Positions 1 through 12,531 of a DNA stretch of 64,000 nucleotides are shown in pieces; positions within the stretch are counted from its first letter, which is position 1; every line of letters begins with the position of its first letter. Origin of the DNA: Planococcus kocurii. GTDB lineage: Bacteria > Bacillota > Bacilli > Bacillales_A > Planococcaceae. Below the pieces are notes generated by a model. That model searched no databases and was not told the DNA's origin. It was given only the letters and a program-made list of their open reading frames with translations. The stretch covers positions 558,001 through 622,000 of the forward strand of contig NZ_CP013661.2 in NCBI RefSeq assembly GCF_001465835.2, read 5' to 3'. The translations under genes and the position numbers were made by a program.

Positions 1-3845
<3,845 letters not shown>

Positions 3846-4107
3846 AGTAGTGTTGATTGCTCAATACTGCTGGCGTATCGCCGTCCGAAGACGCACGATT
3901 CGCTTTGATCTGCGTGATGCTGATCAGTAAGTTGTAGTCACGAACACCGAGAAGGAAAACAACTTTGCTCTGATCGCCATAAGGCAACCTTCGCAAAAGC
4001 CGTTCTCGCACCGAAGTGCTCGTGACGTCTTTCGTTGACGTTTTGCTGTTCAGTTTTCAAGGTTCAAGTTATTGTTTTTTTTAGCCGCGCTCATTGGCGA
4101 CTTAATT
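3846..4107 (-). other. rRNA operon leader with boxA-like sequence
   Basis: This untranslated leader lies between the rrn promoters and 16S. A motif reading AACCTTGAAAACTG near 4050-4070 matches the boxA/processing signal found ahead of Bacillales 16S genes and resembles the copy in the 16S-23S spacer. No protein-coding gene is evident here. Confidence 0.7.
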
Positions 4108-4136
4108 AATATATCTCATCCCAACTTCGTTGTCAA
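4108..4136 (-). promoter_or_regulatory. rrn promoter P2 (sigma-A type)
   Basis: On the minus strand -35 TTGACA (4131-4136) and -10 TATATT (4108-4113) are separated by exactly 17 bases. This near-consensus promoter sits upstream of the 16S leader. Confidence 0.85.
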
Positions 4137-4181
4137 TACTATTTCAAAATATTTTTACGAGTTGTCTTAAGGACATATATA

Positions 4182-4210
4182 AATATAAACCGCCACGAGC
4201 AAAAAATCAA
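4182..4210 (-). promoter_or_regulatory. rrn promoter P1 candidate
   Basis: A second -35/-10 pair on the minus strand, TTGATT (4205-4210) and TATATT (4182-4187), also has a 17-base spacer, 74 bases upstream of P2. It overlaps the stop codon of the upstream permease gene. Tandem promoters are the normal arrangement for Bacillus rrn operons. Confidence 0.6.
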
Positions 4211-5109
4211 GCCTTTATTTTTAAAAAGTACATTTTAATTTTTTGATAGTCTGCAACGAATAGCGTTATCCCCGCCAACACTACACTTCCACCAACAATT
4301 TGAGATACACTTAAATATTCTCCGAGTATGAAATACGCTAGTATAGCTGCTCCTATCGGCTCAAAAAGAATAGCAATTGATATAACATTCGTGCTTACCC
4401 ACTTTAAAGCCCAGTTAAATAATGTATGGCCTAACAGATTCGGAATAATCGCTAACAACAAAAACCACATCCACTCAGAAGCTGGGTAAGGACCAAAAGA
4501 TTCTCCTTTGAATACAATATAGAAGAATAATGTTATTGTGCTAACTCCGTAAACCACAAACGTATACGTGACCAGTGATAACCTCTTTCTGACATCTTGA
4601 CCAAATAATAAATATGCCGTAATTAAAGCACAAGCTACTAAAGCTAACAAATCTCCATAAAGAGCACTTCCACTCACTTTGAAATCACCGTAGCCAATTA
4701 AAACACTTCCCGCAATTGCAATAGCTCCCGCAATAAGCGTCTTAATAGATACTTTCTCTTTAAAGAAGAAGTATGTACCAGCAAAAGCGAACAGCGGTTG
4801 CAAGGTTACAAGGACAGTCGAGCTTGCCACTGACGTATAATTAAGCGATTCAAACCATAAAATAAAATGAAAAGATAAAAACACACCCGCAATTGACGCA
4901 AAAACCCAATCTCTTTTGCTTAGCTTTTTGATTTCATGGGTATATTTTAAAAAGAAGACTGGGCTCATGATCAACACCGAAAACAACATCCGGTAAAAAG
5001 CTGTCACTCCTGAATCGGCAGATGTCATCTTAACAAAAATAGCCGATAACGCTACTGAGAATACTCCTATCATAATAGGGATATATGGATGAATAGCCGG
5101 TTTTTCCAT
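4207..5109 (-). CDS. DMT-superfamily permease (EamA family)
   Basis: The 300-residue product is almost entirely hydrophobic, with about ten membrane segments arranged as two EamA-type halves (roughly residues 10-145 and 150-290), the usual size and layout of drug/metabolite transporters. The second half contains the typical P-x-x-A-x-l-a-y-f-x-l-g-E signature near the last helices. Members export amino acids or other small metabolites, but the substrate cannot be told from sequence. The gene is divergent from mgtC-like 5215 and ends inside the rrn promoter region. An AGAGGTGTAGGT ribosome site precedes the ATG. Confidence 0.85.
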   Translation of the reverse strand: MEKPAIHPYIPIMIGVFSVALSAIFVKMTSADSGVTAFYRMLFSVLIMSPVFFLKYTHEIKKLSKRDWVFASIAGVFLSFHFILWFESLNYTSVASSTVLVTLQPLFAFAGTYFFFKEKVSIKTLIAGAIAIAGSVLIGYGDFKVSGSALYGDLLALVACALITAYLLFGQDVRKRLSLVTYTFVVYGVSTITLFFYIVFKGESFGPYPASEWMWFLLLAIIPNLLGHTLFNWALKWVSTNVISIAILFEPIGAAILAYFILGEYLSVSQIVGGSVVLAGITLFVADYQKIKMYFLKIKA

Positions 5110-5214
5110 ACCTACACCTCTTCTTCTATATTAACTTCACCGACGACACACTTAACAAGTTTGCCACGTTCGCTAAGGAGAATCAATACAAGACAAAAAA
5201 ATGGAGGTTTTTTT

Positions 5215-5943
5215 ATGGAGTTTTTCAGCGCAATGCAAATTTCTTCATATGAAACTTTCTTTAAACTTGTCATAGCCGCTCTCTTAAGTTTAGCAATCGG
5301 ACTGGAAAGGGAATTAAAAAGAAAGCCTGTCGGATTAAAAACGAGCATCGTTATCTCTACGTTCAGTTGTTTACTAACCATCATCTCGATTGAATCTGCC
5401 TATATTGCACAAGGTAGCGAGTATGCTAATGTTAATATTACAATGGATCCTTTGCGTCTTGCTGCACAGATTGTTTCAGGCATTGGTTTTTTAGGGGCTG
5501 GCGTAATTTTAAAACGTGGCAACGATTCTATTTCAGGACTTACGACTGCGGCCATGATTTGGGGAGCTGGAGGAATTGGGATTGCAGTTGCTGCTGGCTT
5601 TTATATCGAAGCCGTAACTGCGGTCTTACTCGTCCTGATTGGAATAGAAGTTTTGCCTCACCTACTTTTTAAGTTTGGACCAAAACGTTTGAAGATGGTT
5701 GAAGCAAATTTAAAGGTAGTTGTCACTGATCGAACGTCCATACGGGAGGTGCTAAATGAATTAAAAATAAATGGGTCCGTGATCGAAAGCATTTCAATCG
5801 CCTACTCAGATGAAGTAGGTTCTTCTTTCTTTCATGAACTCCGGATTCGTATGTCTGTCCCTCACGACAAAGACACCATTGATTTGTACCAAGAAATATC
5901 AGACATGAAAAATGTTGTGCATGTTGAAATCGAATTAATTTGA
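5215..5943 (+). CDS. MgtC/SapB family membrane protein
   Basis: The open frame extends further upstream, but the ATG at 5215 has a strong ATGGAGG ribosome site seven bases before it, giving 242 residues. The N-terminal part has four to five membrane helices with the family motif IGLERE followed by a KPVGLKTS-like segment and a GGIGFLGAG-like segment (here SGIGFLGAGVI). The C-terminal roughly 90 residues form a soluble ACT-like domain. MgtC proteins act at the membrane in low-magnesium adaptation and modulate ATP synthase in some pathogens; the role in a free-living relative is unclear. It lies 15 bases before a cation diffusion facilitator and is probably co-transcribed with it. Confidence 0.85.
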   Translation: MEFFSAMQISSYETFFKLVIAALLSLAIGLERELKRKPVGLKTSIVISTFSCLLTIISIESAYIAQGSEYANVNITMDPLRLAAQIVSGIGFLGAGVILKRGNDSISGLTTAAMIWGAGGIGIAVAAGFYIEAVTAVLLVLIGIEVLPHLLFKFGPKRLKMVEANLKVVVTDRTSIREVLNELKINGSVIESISIAYSDEVGSSFFHELRIRMSVPHDKDTIDLYQEISDMKNVVHVEIELI

Positions 5944-5958
5944 TTGAGGAGGATTTTT

Positions 5959-6945
5959 ATGAAAGAGTTTTTCGGATTATTGAAAAATGGCAATAAGCCG
6001 TCTTTGACGGCAGCAGTCATTAATACGTTTATCGCAATTATGAAAGGTGTCGCGTTTTTCTTCACAGGGAATGTCGCCATGTTCGCTGAAACAATGCACT
6101 CTATCGGAGACGCAGCGAACCAGTATTTCGTTTTTATTGGCTCTGCACTCTCTAAGAAGGCGCCGACCAAGCAATTTCCAAATGGTTTCGGGCGTCTATT
6201 GAACATCGTTCTCTTAGGTGCCGTCTTGATTGTTGGAATCATGGCATATGAAACTATTATCGAAGGCTGGCATCAAATGACAAAACCAGTCGAAGCAGAA
6301 GGATTCATCATCAGTGTTGTGGTATTATCCATCGCAATCATTCTTGAATTTTTTGTTCTTTATAAAGCAGGAAAAGAAATCCTTCACGAAGCAGGTGTTA
6401 AAGGTGGAGCTCTAGCTCCCTTGACTACAAGTTTTTCTCACTTGAATCGAGCGAAGCCTGCAACTAAATTAGTGTTTTTAGAAGATTTGGTTGCAACTGC
6501 AGGTGGGGTCCTTGCCTTAACCGCTGTATTAATCGCGCATTACACTGGCTTTCTTCAAGTCGAAGGTGCTGCGTCTATTGCGATTGGCTTTATGATGTTC
6601 TATGTTGTCGCAAAAGTTTTCATGGATAACGCACGTGGCGCCATTGGTGAAACGGACGAACATATGGTAAATCATATTGCACACTTGTTGAGTGATCATC
6701 CAGATGTTCGAGACATTCAAGAGTTAGAAGTTGTTAAAGAAGGAGAATTTCTTCATGTTGAAACTAAAATTGAAGTTGATTCAAATTTAAACGTGATACA
6801 GGCCGATGCTTTACAAGAGCGTTTAGCCGAGCTTATCCTCAGCCAACCAAGTGTTGACGACGTCATTGTTTCTCTCGATGCAGATGATGGTGAAACACAT
6901 TGGAAGCATTTAAGTAAACGACCAGAAAAACTTAATCCAAATTAA
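5959..6945 (+). CDS. Cation diffusion facilitator (CDF) family metal efflux transporter
   Basis: I start the 328-residue protein at the ATG at 5959, which follows GAGGAGG directly, in preference to an in-frame TTG further upstream. Six membrane segments occupy about residues 10-215 and a cytoplasmic domain follows. The helix 2 metal-site motif H-S-I-G-D is present (AETMHSIGDAANQ). Such proteins exchange protons for Zn, Mn, Fe or Co; the metal here is not determinable. The gene follows the MgtC-like gene closely and ends at a strong shared terminator. Confidence 0.85.
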   Translation: MKEFFGLLKNGNKPSLTAAVINTFIAIMKGVAFFFTGNVAMFAETMHSIGDAANQYFVFIGSALSKKAPTKQFPNGFGRLLNIVLLGAVLIVGIMAYETIIEGWHQMTKPVEAEGFIISVVVLSIAIILEFFVLYKAGKEILHEAGVKGGALAPLTTSFSHLNRAKPATKLVFLEDLVATAGGVLALTAVLIAHYTGFLQVEGAASIAIGFMMFYVVAKVFMDNARGAIGETDEHMVNHIAHLLSDHPDVRDIQELEVVKEGEFLHVETKIEVDSNLNVIQADALQERLAELILSQPSVDDVIVSLDADDGETHWKHLSKRPEKLNPN

Positions 6946-6977
6946 AAAAGGATTGGCGCTCAGCGCCAATCCTTTTT
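6945..6977. terminator. Bidirectional terminator between CDF gene and alcohol dehydrogenase
   Basis: The stem is GGATTGGCG with its complement CGCCAATCC around a CTCAG loop, flanked by A- and T-runs on both sides. It can end transcripts from both convergent genes. Confidence 0.85.
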
Positions 6978-6978
6978 C

Positions 6979-8142
6979 TTATAGTGATGCTTGCAAAATT
7001 TCTTTCACATCTTCACCTTTTAATTTTGCAAAGTTACCGAATTCTCCATAGACCATCGCTTTCTCTACCATTGCATCAATTTTTGAATCATCGATGTCGT
7101 AGTAGTCCAAACGAGTTGGTGCTCCTAATGAAGTCCAGAATGCAGATACGCGATCGATTCCTTCATAAGCAATTTCTTCCTCAGACTTACCTGCTGAATC
7201 TACGTCAAAGACACGAACTGCCATTTGAGCAAAGCGAGCTGGATTTACTTTTACGTTATGGCGCATCCATTGCGGGAATAAAATTGCCAATCCACCAGCA
7301 TGTGGAATGTCATAAACTGCAGACACTGCATGTTCAATGTTATGCGAACCCCAGTCTCCTCTATAGCCCATTTCAAGGAATTTGTTCAATGCCATTGTTC
7401 CTGCGAACATGATTGTTTCGCGGTGCTCATAGCTTTGAAGATCTTCCATTAATTTTGGCGCAGTTTCAATTACCGCTTTTAATACACCTTCACACATACG
7501 ATCTTGAACCGGTGTGCTCGTCGCATCGTTAAAGTATTGCTCGAAAATATGAGACATCATATCAACAATTCCGTAGACCGTATGGTTTTCCGGCACTGAC
7601 AATGTGTAAGTCGGATCTAGGATTGAAAATTGCGGGAATGACAACGGGCTTCCCCAGCCGTATTTTTCTTGTGTTTCTTCATTCGTAATAACTGAACCTG
7701 CGTTCATCTCTGAACCAGTAGCAGCAATTGTCAAAACTGTACCAAATGGCAGCGCTTCTTGTGGCTGTGCTTTGCGAGATACTAAATCCCATGCATCGCC
7801 GTCGTATTTAGCGCCGCAAGCAATCAGTTTCGTGCAGTCAATAACTGAACCGCCTCCAACTGCTAATAGCATATCGATGCCTTCTGTTTTGCAAATTTCG
7901 ATTCCTTTTTTAGCAGTCGAAATACGTGGATTTGGCTCGACTCCCGCTAGTTCAAAAACTTCAAGGTTCGCTTCAGCCAAAGTTTTAATCACATCATCGT
8001 AAAGTCCGTTCTTTTTAATACTGCCTCCACCATATACAAGCAGAACTTTTTTACCGAATTTAGGTAACTCTTCTTTAACTGCTTCGAGTTGGCCTTGACC
8101 AAAAATAAGTTTTACTGGGTTATAAAATGAAAATGCATTCAT
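6979..8142 (-). CDS. Iron-containing alcohol dehydrogenase (YugJ/YugK-like, butanol dehydrogenase type)
   Basis: The 387-residue protein has the NAD(P)-binding GGGSI (about residue 40) and [10 protein letters not shown] (about residue 95) segments of Fe-dependent alcohol dehydrogenases. The metal-binding region includes D-M-M-S-H and an H-N-I-E-H-A-V-S signature with later H-A-G. Such enzymes reduce aldehydes to alcohols using NAD(P)H in the cytoplasm. The B. subtilis homologues lie in the yug region near yugI, which also appears in this window. The ATG is preceded by a GAGGAGGATGATTGG ribosome site. The physiological substrate is unknown. Confidence 0.88.
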   Translation of the reverse strand: MNAFSFYNPVKLIFGQGQLEAVKEELPKFGKKVLLVYGGGSIKKNGLYDDVIKTLAEANLEVFELAGVEPNPRISTAKKGIEICKTEGIDMLLAVGGGSVIDCTKLIACGAKYDGDAWDLVSRKAQPQEALPFGTVLTIAATGSEMNAGSVITNEETQEKYGWGSPLSFPQFSILDPTYTLSVPENHTVYGIVDMMSHIFEQYFNDATSTPVQDRMCEGVLKAVIETAPKLMEDLQSYEHRETIMFAGTMALNKFLEMGYRGDWGSHNIEHAVSAVYDIPHAGGLAILFPQWMRHNVKVNPARFAQMAVRVFDVDSAGKSEEEIAYEGIDRVSAFWTSLGAPTRLDYYDIDDSKIDAMVEKAMVYGEFGNFAKLKGEDVKEILQASL

Positions 8143-8212
8143 CCAATCATCCTCCTCTATTCAAATAATAGTATGTAGTCTCTTACAGAAAAAAGCAAAA
8201 GATTGAGACTAA

Positions 8213-8244
8213 AAAACCGCCTGGAAAGGATTCCAGGCGGTTTT
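8213..8244 (-). terminator. Rho-independent terminator of gudB
   Basis: A 14-base perfect inverted repeat (AAAACCGCCTGGAA) with a four-base loop and flanking A/T-run lies just after the gudB stop codon. Confidence 0.85.
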
Positions 8245-8252
8245 TTCATATC

Positions 8253-9497
8253 TTATACCCATCCACGGAAGCGTGAAGCTTCAGCAGTTCTACGAGCGCC
8301 GACCATGTAAGCAGCTAAACGCATATCGATATTACGCGTAGTAGCGACATTATAAACATTTTCAAATGCATCAATTAGCTTTTTGTTAAGCTTTTCGTCC
8401 ACTTCTTCTTGTGTCCAATAATAACCTTGGTTATTTTGCACCCATTCAAAGTAAGAAACCGTAACTCCACCAGAACTTGCTAAAACGTCAGGCACCAAAA
8501 GGATTCCGCGTTCTGTCAAGATTTTAGTAGCTTCAGCAGTCGTAGGACCATTTGCTGCTTCAACCACAATAGAAGCTTTAATGTTATTCGCATTTTCTAC
8601 CGTAATTTGATTAGCAATCGCTGCCGGTACCAAAATATCACAATCTAATTCAAACAACTCTTTGTTTGTGATGGTGTTATCAAATAAAGTTGTAACCGTA
8701 CCGAAACTATCACGACGGTCCAATAAATAATCAATATCCAAGCCATCCGGATCATGCAAGGCACCGTAAGCATCTGAAATTCCGATTACTTTTGCTCCAG
8801 CGTCGTGAAGGAATTTCGCTAAGAAACTTCCTGCATTACCAAAACCTTGAATGACAACACGTGCCCCTTGCATATTTAGGCCGCGTTTTTTCGCAGCTTC
8901 GTTAATACAGATAGTAACTCCTTGTGCCGTCGCTTTGTCCCGACCTTGAGATCCACCAAGAACAATTGGCTTACCTGTAATAAAACCAGGGGAGTTGTAC
9001 TCATCGATTTTGCTGTATTCGTCGTACATCCAAGCCATAATCTGTGAGTTGGTGAATACATCTGGCGCTGGAATATCTTTGTTCGGCCCAACAATTTGAC
9101 TAATCGCGCGAACGTATCCACGACTCAATTTCTCAATCTCGTGCATGGACATTTCACGTGGGTCGCAAATGATGCCACCCTTCGCTCCGCCATAAGGCAA
9201 TTCCACAATTCCACATTTTAATGTCATCCACATTGATAAAGCAATTACTTCATCACGATTTACATCCGGATGAAAACGGACTCCACCTTTTGTCGGTCCA
9301 ACTGCATCACTGTGTTGAGCGCGGTAACCTGTAAAGACTTTTGTTTTGCCGTCATCCATACGCACTGGAATGCGTACTTCTAAAAGCCGCATTGGTTCTT
9401 TTAGAAGTTCGTACATCGCATCTTCGTAGCCAAGCTTATCTAATGCAGTTTTAATAACATTCTGTGTAGACGTCAACAAGTTCAAGTTTTCAGCCAT
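8253..9497 (-). CDS. gudB: NAD-dependent glutamate dehydrogenase (GudB/RocG type)
   Basis: The 414-residue protein has the full Glu/Leu/Phe/Val dehydrogenase layout. The N-terminal catalytic domain has the PYGGAKGGI lysine motif at about residues 100-108. The C-terminal Rossmann domain has GFGNAG at about residue 217. The enzyme oxidises glutamate to 2-oxoglutarate and ammonia, the last step of arginine, ornithine and proline use. It lies downstream of rocD and rocA in the same orientation, with a gap of about 80 bases. Whether it is orthologous to GudB or RocG of B. subtilis cannot be settled from sequence alone; the inactivating 9-bp duplication of laboratory gudB is absent. Confidence 0.92.
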   Translation of the reverse strand: MAENLNLLTSTQNVIKTALDKLGYEDAMYELLKEPMRLLEVRIPVRMDDGKTKVFTGYRAQHSDAVGPTKGGVRFHPDVNRDEVIALSMWMTLKCGIVELPYGGAKGGIICDPREMSMHEIEKLSRGYVRAISQIVGPNKDIPAPDVFTNSQIMAWMYDEYSKIDEYNSPGFITGKPIVLGGSQGRDKATAQGVTICINEAAKKRGLNMQGARVVIQGFGNAGSFLAKFLHDAGAKVIGISDAYGALHDPDGLDIDYLLDRRDSFGTVTTLFDNTITNKELFELDCDILVPAAIANQITVENANNIKASIVVEAANGPTTAEATKILTERGILLVPDVLASSGGVTVSYFEWVQNNQGYYWTQEEVDEKLNKKLIDAFENVYNVATTRNIDMRLAAYMVGARRTAEASRFRGWV

Positions 9498-9578
9498 TGT
9501 ATTAGTTCGCCTCTTTATATTTAATATTTACTCATATTCTAGTGTAACACATGTCAAGATTTGTGTGCCATGCAGAAA

Positions 9579-10772
9579 TTAATTAGCGAATACTTTTTGA
9601 ATGCGTTCGATCGCCCAATCCAATTCTTCTTTTGAAATAATTAGTGGCGGTGCAAAACGGATAACCGTATCATGTGTTTCTTTGCATAAAAGACCTAACT
9701 CTTTTAGTTGTTCACAATATGGTCTTGCTGCTTCAGTCAATTCCATACCGATGAACAATCCGCGACCTCTAACTTCTTTAACAGAGGGGTGTTTGATTTC
9801 ACGCAATTTGCCCATGAAATATTCACCTAGTTCTTGAGAACGCTCAGAAAGTTTTTCATCAAGCAATACTTCTAAAGAAGCTACTGAAACTGCACACGCA
9901 AGCGGATTCCCACCAAAAGTAGAACCGTGTGATCCTGGATTGAATACACCAAGAATGTCTTTGTCAGCTACCACACATGAAATTGGGAATACTCCGCCCC
10001 CAAGTGCTTTACCTAAAATGTACATGTCCGGGTTTACATCTTCCCATTCGCAAGCAAACATTTTACCTGTACGAGCAAGTCCACACTGAATTTCGTCAGC
10101 AATGAACAACACATTATTTTCACGACAAAGTTCTCTCGCAGCTTTTAAGAAGCCTTTTGGTGGCATGATAATTCCAGCTTCACCTTGAATGGGTTCGATT
10201 AAGAAAGCAGCTGTATTTGGTGTAATGGCATTTTTCAATGCTTCTAAATCACCAAAAGGAATTAAGTTGATACCCGGAAGCATTGGTCCGAAGCCTTTAC
10301 GGTATTCAGGATCCGAAGATAATGAAACAGCTGTCATTGTGCGGCCATGGAAGTTTCCGTCACATGCAATAACTTCTGCTTGATTTTCTGCAACGCCTTT
10401 TACATCATACGCCCAACGACGTGCAGCTTTGAAAGCGGTCTCAACTGCTTCCGCACCAGTGTTCATCGGCAACGCCATTTCCTTACCAGAAATATCGCAA
10501 ATCATTTCATACCAAGGAGCTAATTTATCATTGTGGAATGCGCGTGAAGTCAATGTAACACGGTCCGCTTGATCTTTTAATGCTTGAATAATTTTCGGGT
10601 GACGGTGCCCTTGGTTTACAGCTGAATACGCTGACAGCATATCCATGAATTTATTGCCTTCTGGATCTTTTACCCAAACACCTTCTGCTTCTGTAATAAC
10701 GATTGGTAGCGGATGGTAGTTATTAGCCCCGTATTTTTCTGTTTGTTCAATGATTGTTTGTGTCTGTGTCAT
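9579..10772 (-). CDS. rocD: Ornithine aminotransferase
   Basis: The 397-residue class III aminotransferase carries the cofactor lysine in ILGKALGGG and the cofactor aspartate in IADEIQCG. An N-terminal NYHPLPIV segment is typical of ornithine aminotransferase. It converts ornithine and 2-oxoglutarate to glutamate semialdehyde and glutamate in the cytoplasm. It sits between rocA and gudB on the same strand. A hairpin separates it from rocA, so it may be partly independently expressed. The ATG has an AAAGGAGGAAATTAC ribosome site. Confidence 0.94.
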   Translation of the reverse strand: MTQTQTIIEQTEKYGANNYHPLPIVITEAEGVWVKDPEGNKFMDMLSAYSAVNQGHRHPKIIQALKDQADRVTLTSRAFHNDKLAPWYEMICDISGKEMALPMNTGAEAVETAFKAARRWAYDVKGVAENQAEVIACDGNFHGRTMTAVSLSSDPEYRKGFGPMLPGINLIPFGDLEALKNAITPNTAAFLIEPIQGEAGIIMPPKGFLKAARELCRENNVLFIADEIQCGLARTGKMFACEWEDVNPDMYILGKALGGGVFPISCVVADKDILGVFNPGSHGSTFGGNPLACAVSVASLEVLLDEKLSERSQELGEYFMGKLREIKHPSVKEVRGRGLFIGMELTEAARPYCEQLKELGLLCKETHDTVIRFAPPLIISKEELDWAIERIQKVFAN

Positions 10773-10796
10773 GTAATTTCCTCCTTTTTAAAAAAA

Positions 10797-10821
10797 GGCA
10801 GACAGTCGTCCGCCTTTTAAT
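10797..10821 (-). terminator. Hairpin between rocA and rocD
   Basis: On the minus strand GGCGGAC and GTCTGCC flank a short loop and are followed by a T-run, just upstream of the rocD ribosome site. It looks like a terminator or attenuating hairpin after rocA. Confidence 0.65.
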
Positions 10822-10847
10822 GAATGATCATACCCTTTGGTTATAGA

Positions 10848-12392
10848 TTAATACATTTCAGAAGTAGTTTTTGCTTGCATATGAAGACCGATGTAATCAG
10901 GTCCGCCTGCTTTTGAATCAGTTCCAGACATGTTGAATCCACCGAATGACTGATATCCTACGATTGCGCCTGTGCAGCCGCGGTTAAAGTATAAGTTACC
11001 TACGTGGAAATCTTCACGCGCTTTTTCAAGGTTAGCACGGTTGTTTGTAATTACTGCACCAGTCAAGCCGTATTCTGTGTTGTTTGCAATTTCAATTGCA
11101 TGATCAAAATCTTTTGCTTTCGTTAGACCCACCACTGGACCAAAGATTTCTTCTTGCATGATACGTGCTTGTGGATCAAGATCAGCAAAGACAGTTGGGT
11201 TTACGAAGAAACCTTTAGAATTGTCTCCGTCTCCACCAGCTACAAGACGTCCCTCTTGTTTCCCAATTTCAATATAGCTCATGATTTTATCGTACGAGTT
11301 ACCGTCGATAACTGGGCCCATATAGTTTGATTGATCAGTTGGGTCACCAATCGTCAATTCTTTTGTCAATTCGATAACGCGTTCAAGTACTGTATCGTAC
11401 ACATCTTCAACGATGACTGCACGTGATCCAGCAGAACATTTTTGTCCACTAAAGCCGAATGCTGATTTTACAATTGATTGTGCTGCAAGTTCAAGGTCTG
11501 CTTCTTTATCTACGACCATTGTGTTTTTACCGCCCATTTCAGCGATCAAGCGTTTCATCCAAATTTGTCCTTCGTTCACTTTAGCAGAACGTTCTGCAAT
11601 GCGAAGACCCACTTCTTTTGAACCTGTGAACGAGATAAAGCGAGTGTTCGGGTGATCAACTAAGTAGTCGCCAACTTCAGATCCTGGTCCAGGAATAAAG
11701 TTAACAACACCAGCCGGCATGCCTGCTTCTTCAAGAACTTCAATGAATTTGTAAGCAACCACTGGAGTTGTTGAAGCTGGCTTCAATAGTACTGTGTTAC
11801 CTGCTACCATCGCTGCAACAGCCGTTCCAGCCATAATTGCAAAAGCAAAGTTCCAAGGTGAGATTACAACGCCTACACCTAAAGGAATGTAGTCATAACG
11901 GTTGTCTTCGCCCGGACGGCTTTCTACATGCATGCCGTCTTTCAGACGTAGCATTTGGCGCGCATAGTATTCCATGAAATCAATTGCTTCAGCTGTATCA
12001 GCATCTGCTTCGTTCCAAGGCTTACCTGCTTCTTTAGTCAAAAGTGCTGAGAATTCATGTTTGCGACGACGCACAATTGCAGCTGCTCTCATCAAAACGT
12101 CAGCGCGAATTTCTGGTCTTACTTTTTTCCACGTTTTAAATGCTTCGTCAGCTGCTTGCATCGCTTTCTCAGCTAGTTCTTTGTTTGATTTTGATACTCG
12201 ACCAATCAATTCTTCTTTGTTTGAAGGGTTGAATGAAATAATTTTATCTTCAGTAGTGATGCGTTCTCCACCAATAATTAACGGATAGTCTTGTCCAAGA
12301 TAAGCTTCAACTGTTTTCAAGCCCTCTAGGTAGTCTTTGCGATTTTGGTCAACTGAGAAATCTGTGAATGGTTCGTGTTTGTAGGGAATCAT
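10848..12392 (-). CDS. rocA: 1-pyrroline-5-carboxylate dehydrogenase (L-glutamate gamma-semialdehyde dehydrogenase)
   Basis: The 514-residue aldehyde dehydrogenase has the catalytic cysteine in GQKCSAGSR (about residue 320) and the general base glutamate in AEMGGKN (about residue 286). Its length matches Bacillus RocA/PutC. It oxidises glutamate semialdehyde, produced by RocD or proline dehydrogenase, to glutamate with NAD+. It is first in a minus-strand set rocA, rocD, gudB, and is divergent from a RocR-like regulator. The 139-base intergenic region carries A/T-rich dyads containing TTGCA. The ribosome site is AAGGAGGATTTAC before the ATG. Confidence 0.94.
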   Translation of the reverse strand: MIPYKHEPFTDFSVDQNRKDYLEGLKTVEAYLGQDYPLIIGGERITTEDKIISFNPSNKEELIGRVSKSNKELAEKAMQAADEAFKTWKKVRPEIRADVLMRAAAIVRRRKHEFSALLTKEAGKPWNEADADTAEAIDFMEYYARQMLRLKDGMHVESRPGEDNRYDYIPLGVGVVISPWNFAFAIMAGTAVAAMVAGNTVLLKPASTTPVVAYKFIEVLEEAGMPAGVVNFIPGPGSEVGDYLVDHPNTRFISFTGSKEVGLRIAERSAKVNEGQIWMKRLIAEMGGKNTMVVDKEADLELAAQSIVKSAFGFSGQKCSAGSRAVIVEDVYDTVLERVIELTKELTIGDPTDQSNYMGPVIDGNSYDKIMSYIEIGKQEGRLVAGGDGDNSKGFFVNPTVFADLDPQARIMQEEIFGPVVGLTKAKDFDHAIEIANNTEYGLTGAVITNNRANLEKAREDFHVGNLYFNRGCTGAIVGYQSFGGFNMSGTDSKAGGPDYIGLHMQAKTTSEMY

Positions 12393-12420
12393 GTAAATCC
12401 TCCTTGAGTTTTAAGTAAGC

Positions 12421-12481
12421 GCAAAAAAAATTTGCACTTTCAAACTGTTTCCACTTATAATAATGCAAAAGATTGTTGCAT
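12421..12481. promoter_or_regulatory. Candidate operator dyads between rocA and the RocR-like gene
   Basis: A perfect inverted repeat ATGCAA-N7-TTGCAT lies at 12463-12481. A second small dyad GCAAA-N5-TTTGC lies at 12421-12435. They lie in the divergent intergenic region and could be binding sites for the neighbouring Fis-type regulator. This is inference from position and symmetry. I could not find a -24/-12 sigma-54 promoter (TGGCAC-N5-TTGCW) here on either strand. Confidence 0.45.
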
Positions 12482-12531
12482 AATTCAAGTGTTTTCGTTT
12501 AAAAAATCAAAATAATTTTGGAGTGAGCGTT

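Noticed and set aside
9545..9575. TGGCAC on the minus strand upstream of gudB as a possible sigma-54 -24 element
   Set aside because: The required TTGCW at the right spacing is absent; TTGACA lies there instead, pointing to a sigma-A-type promoter.
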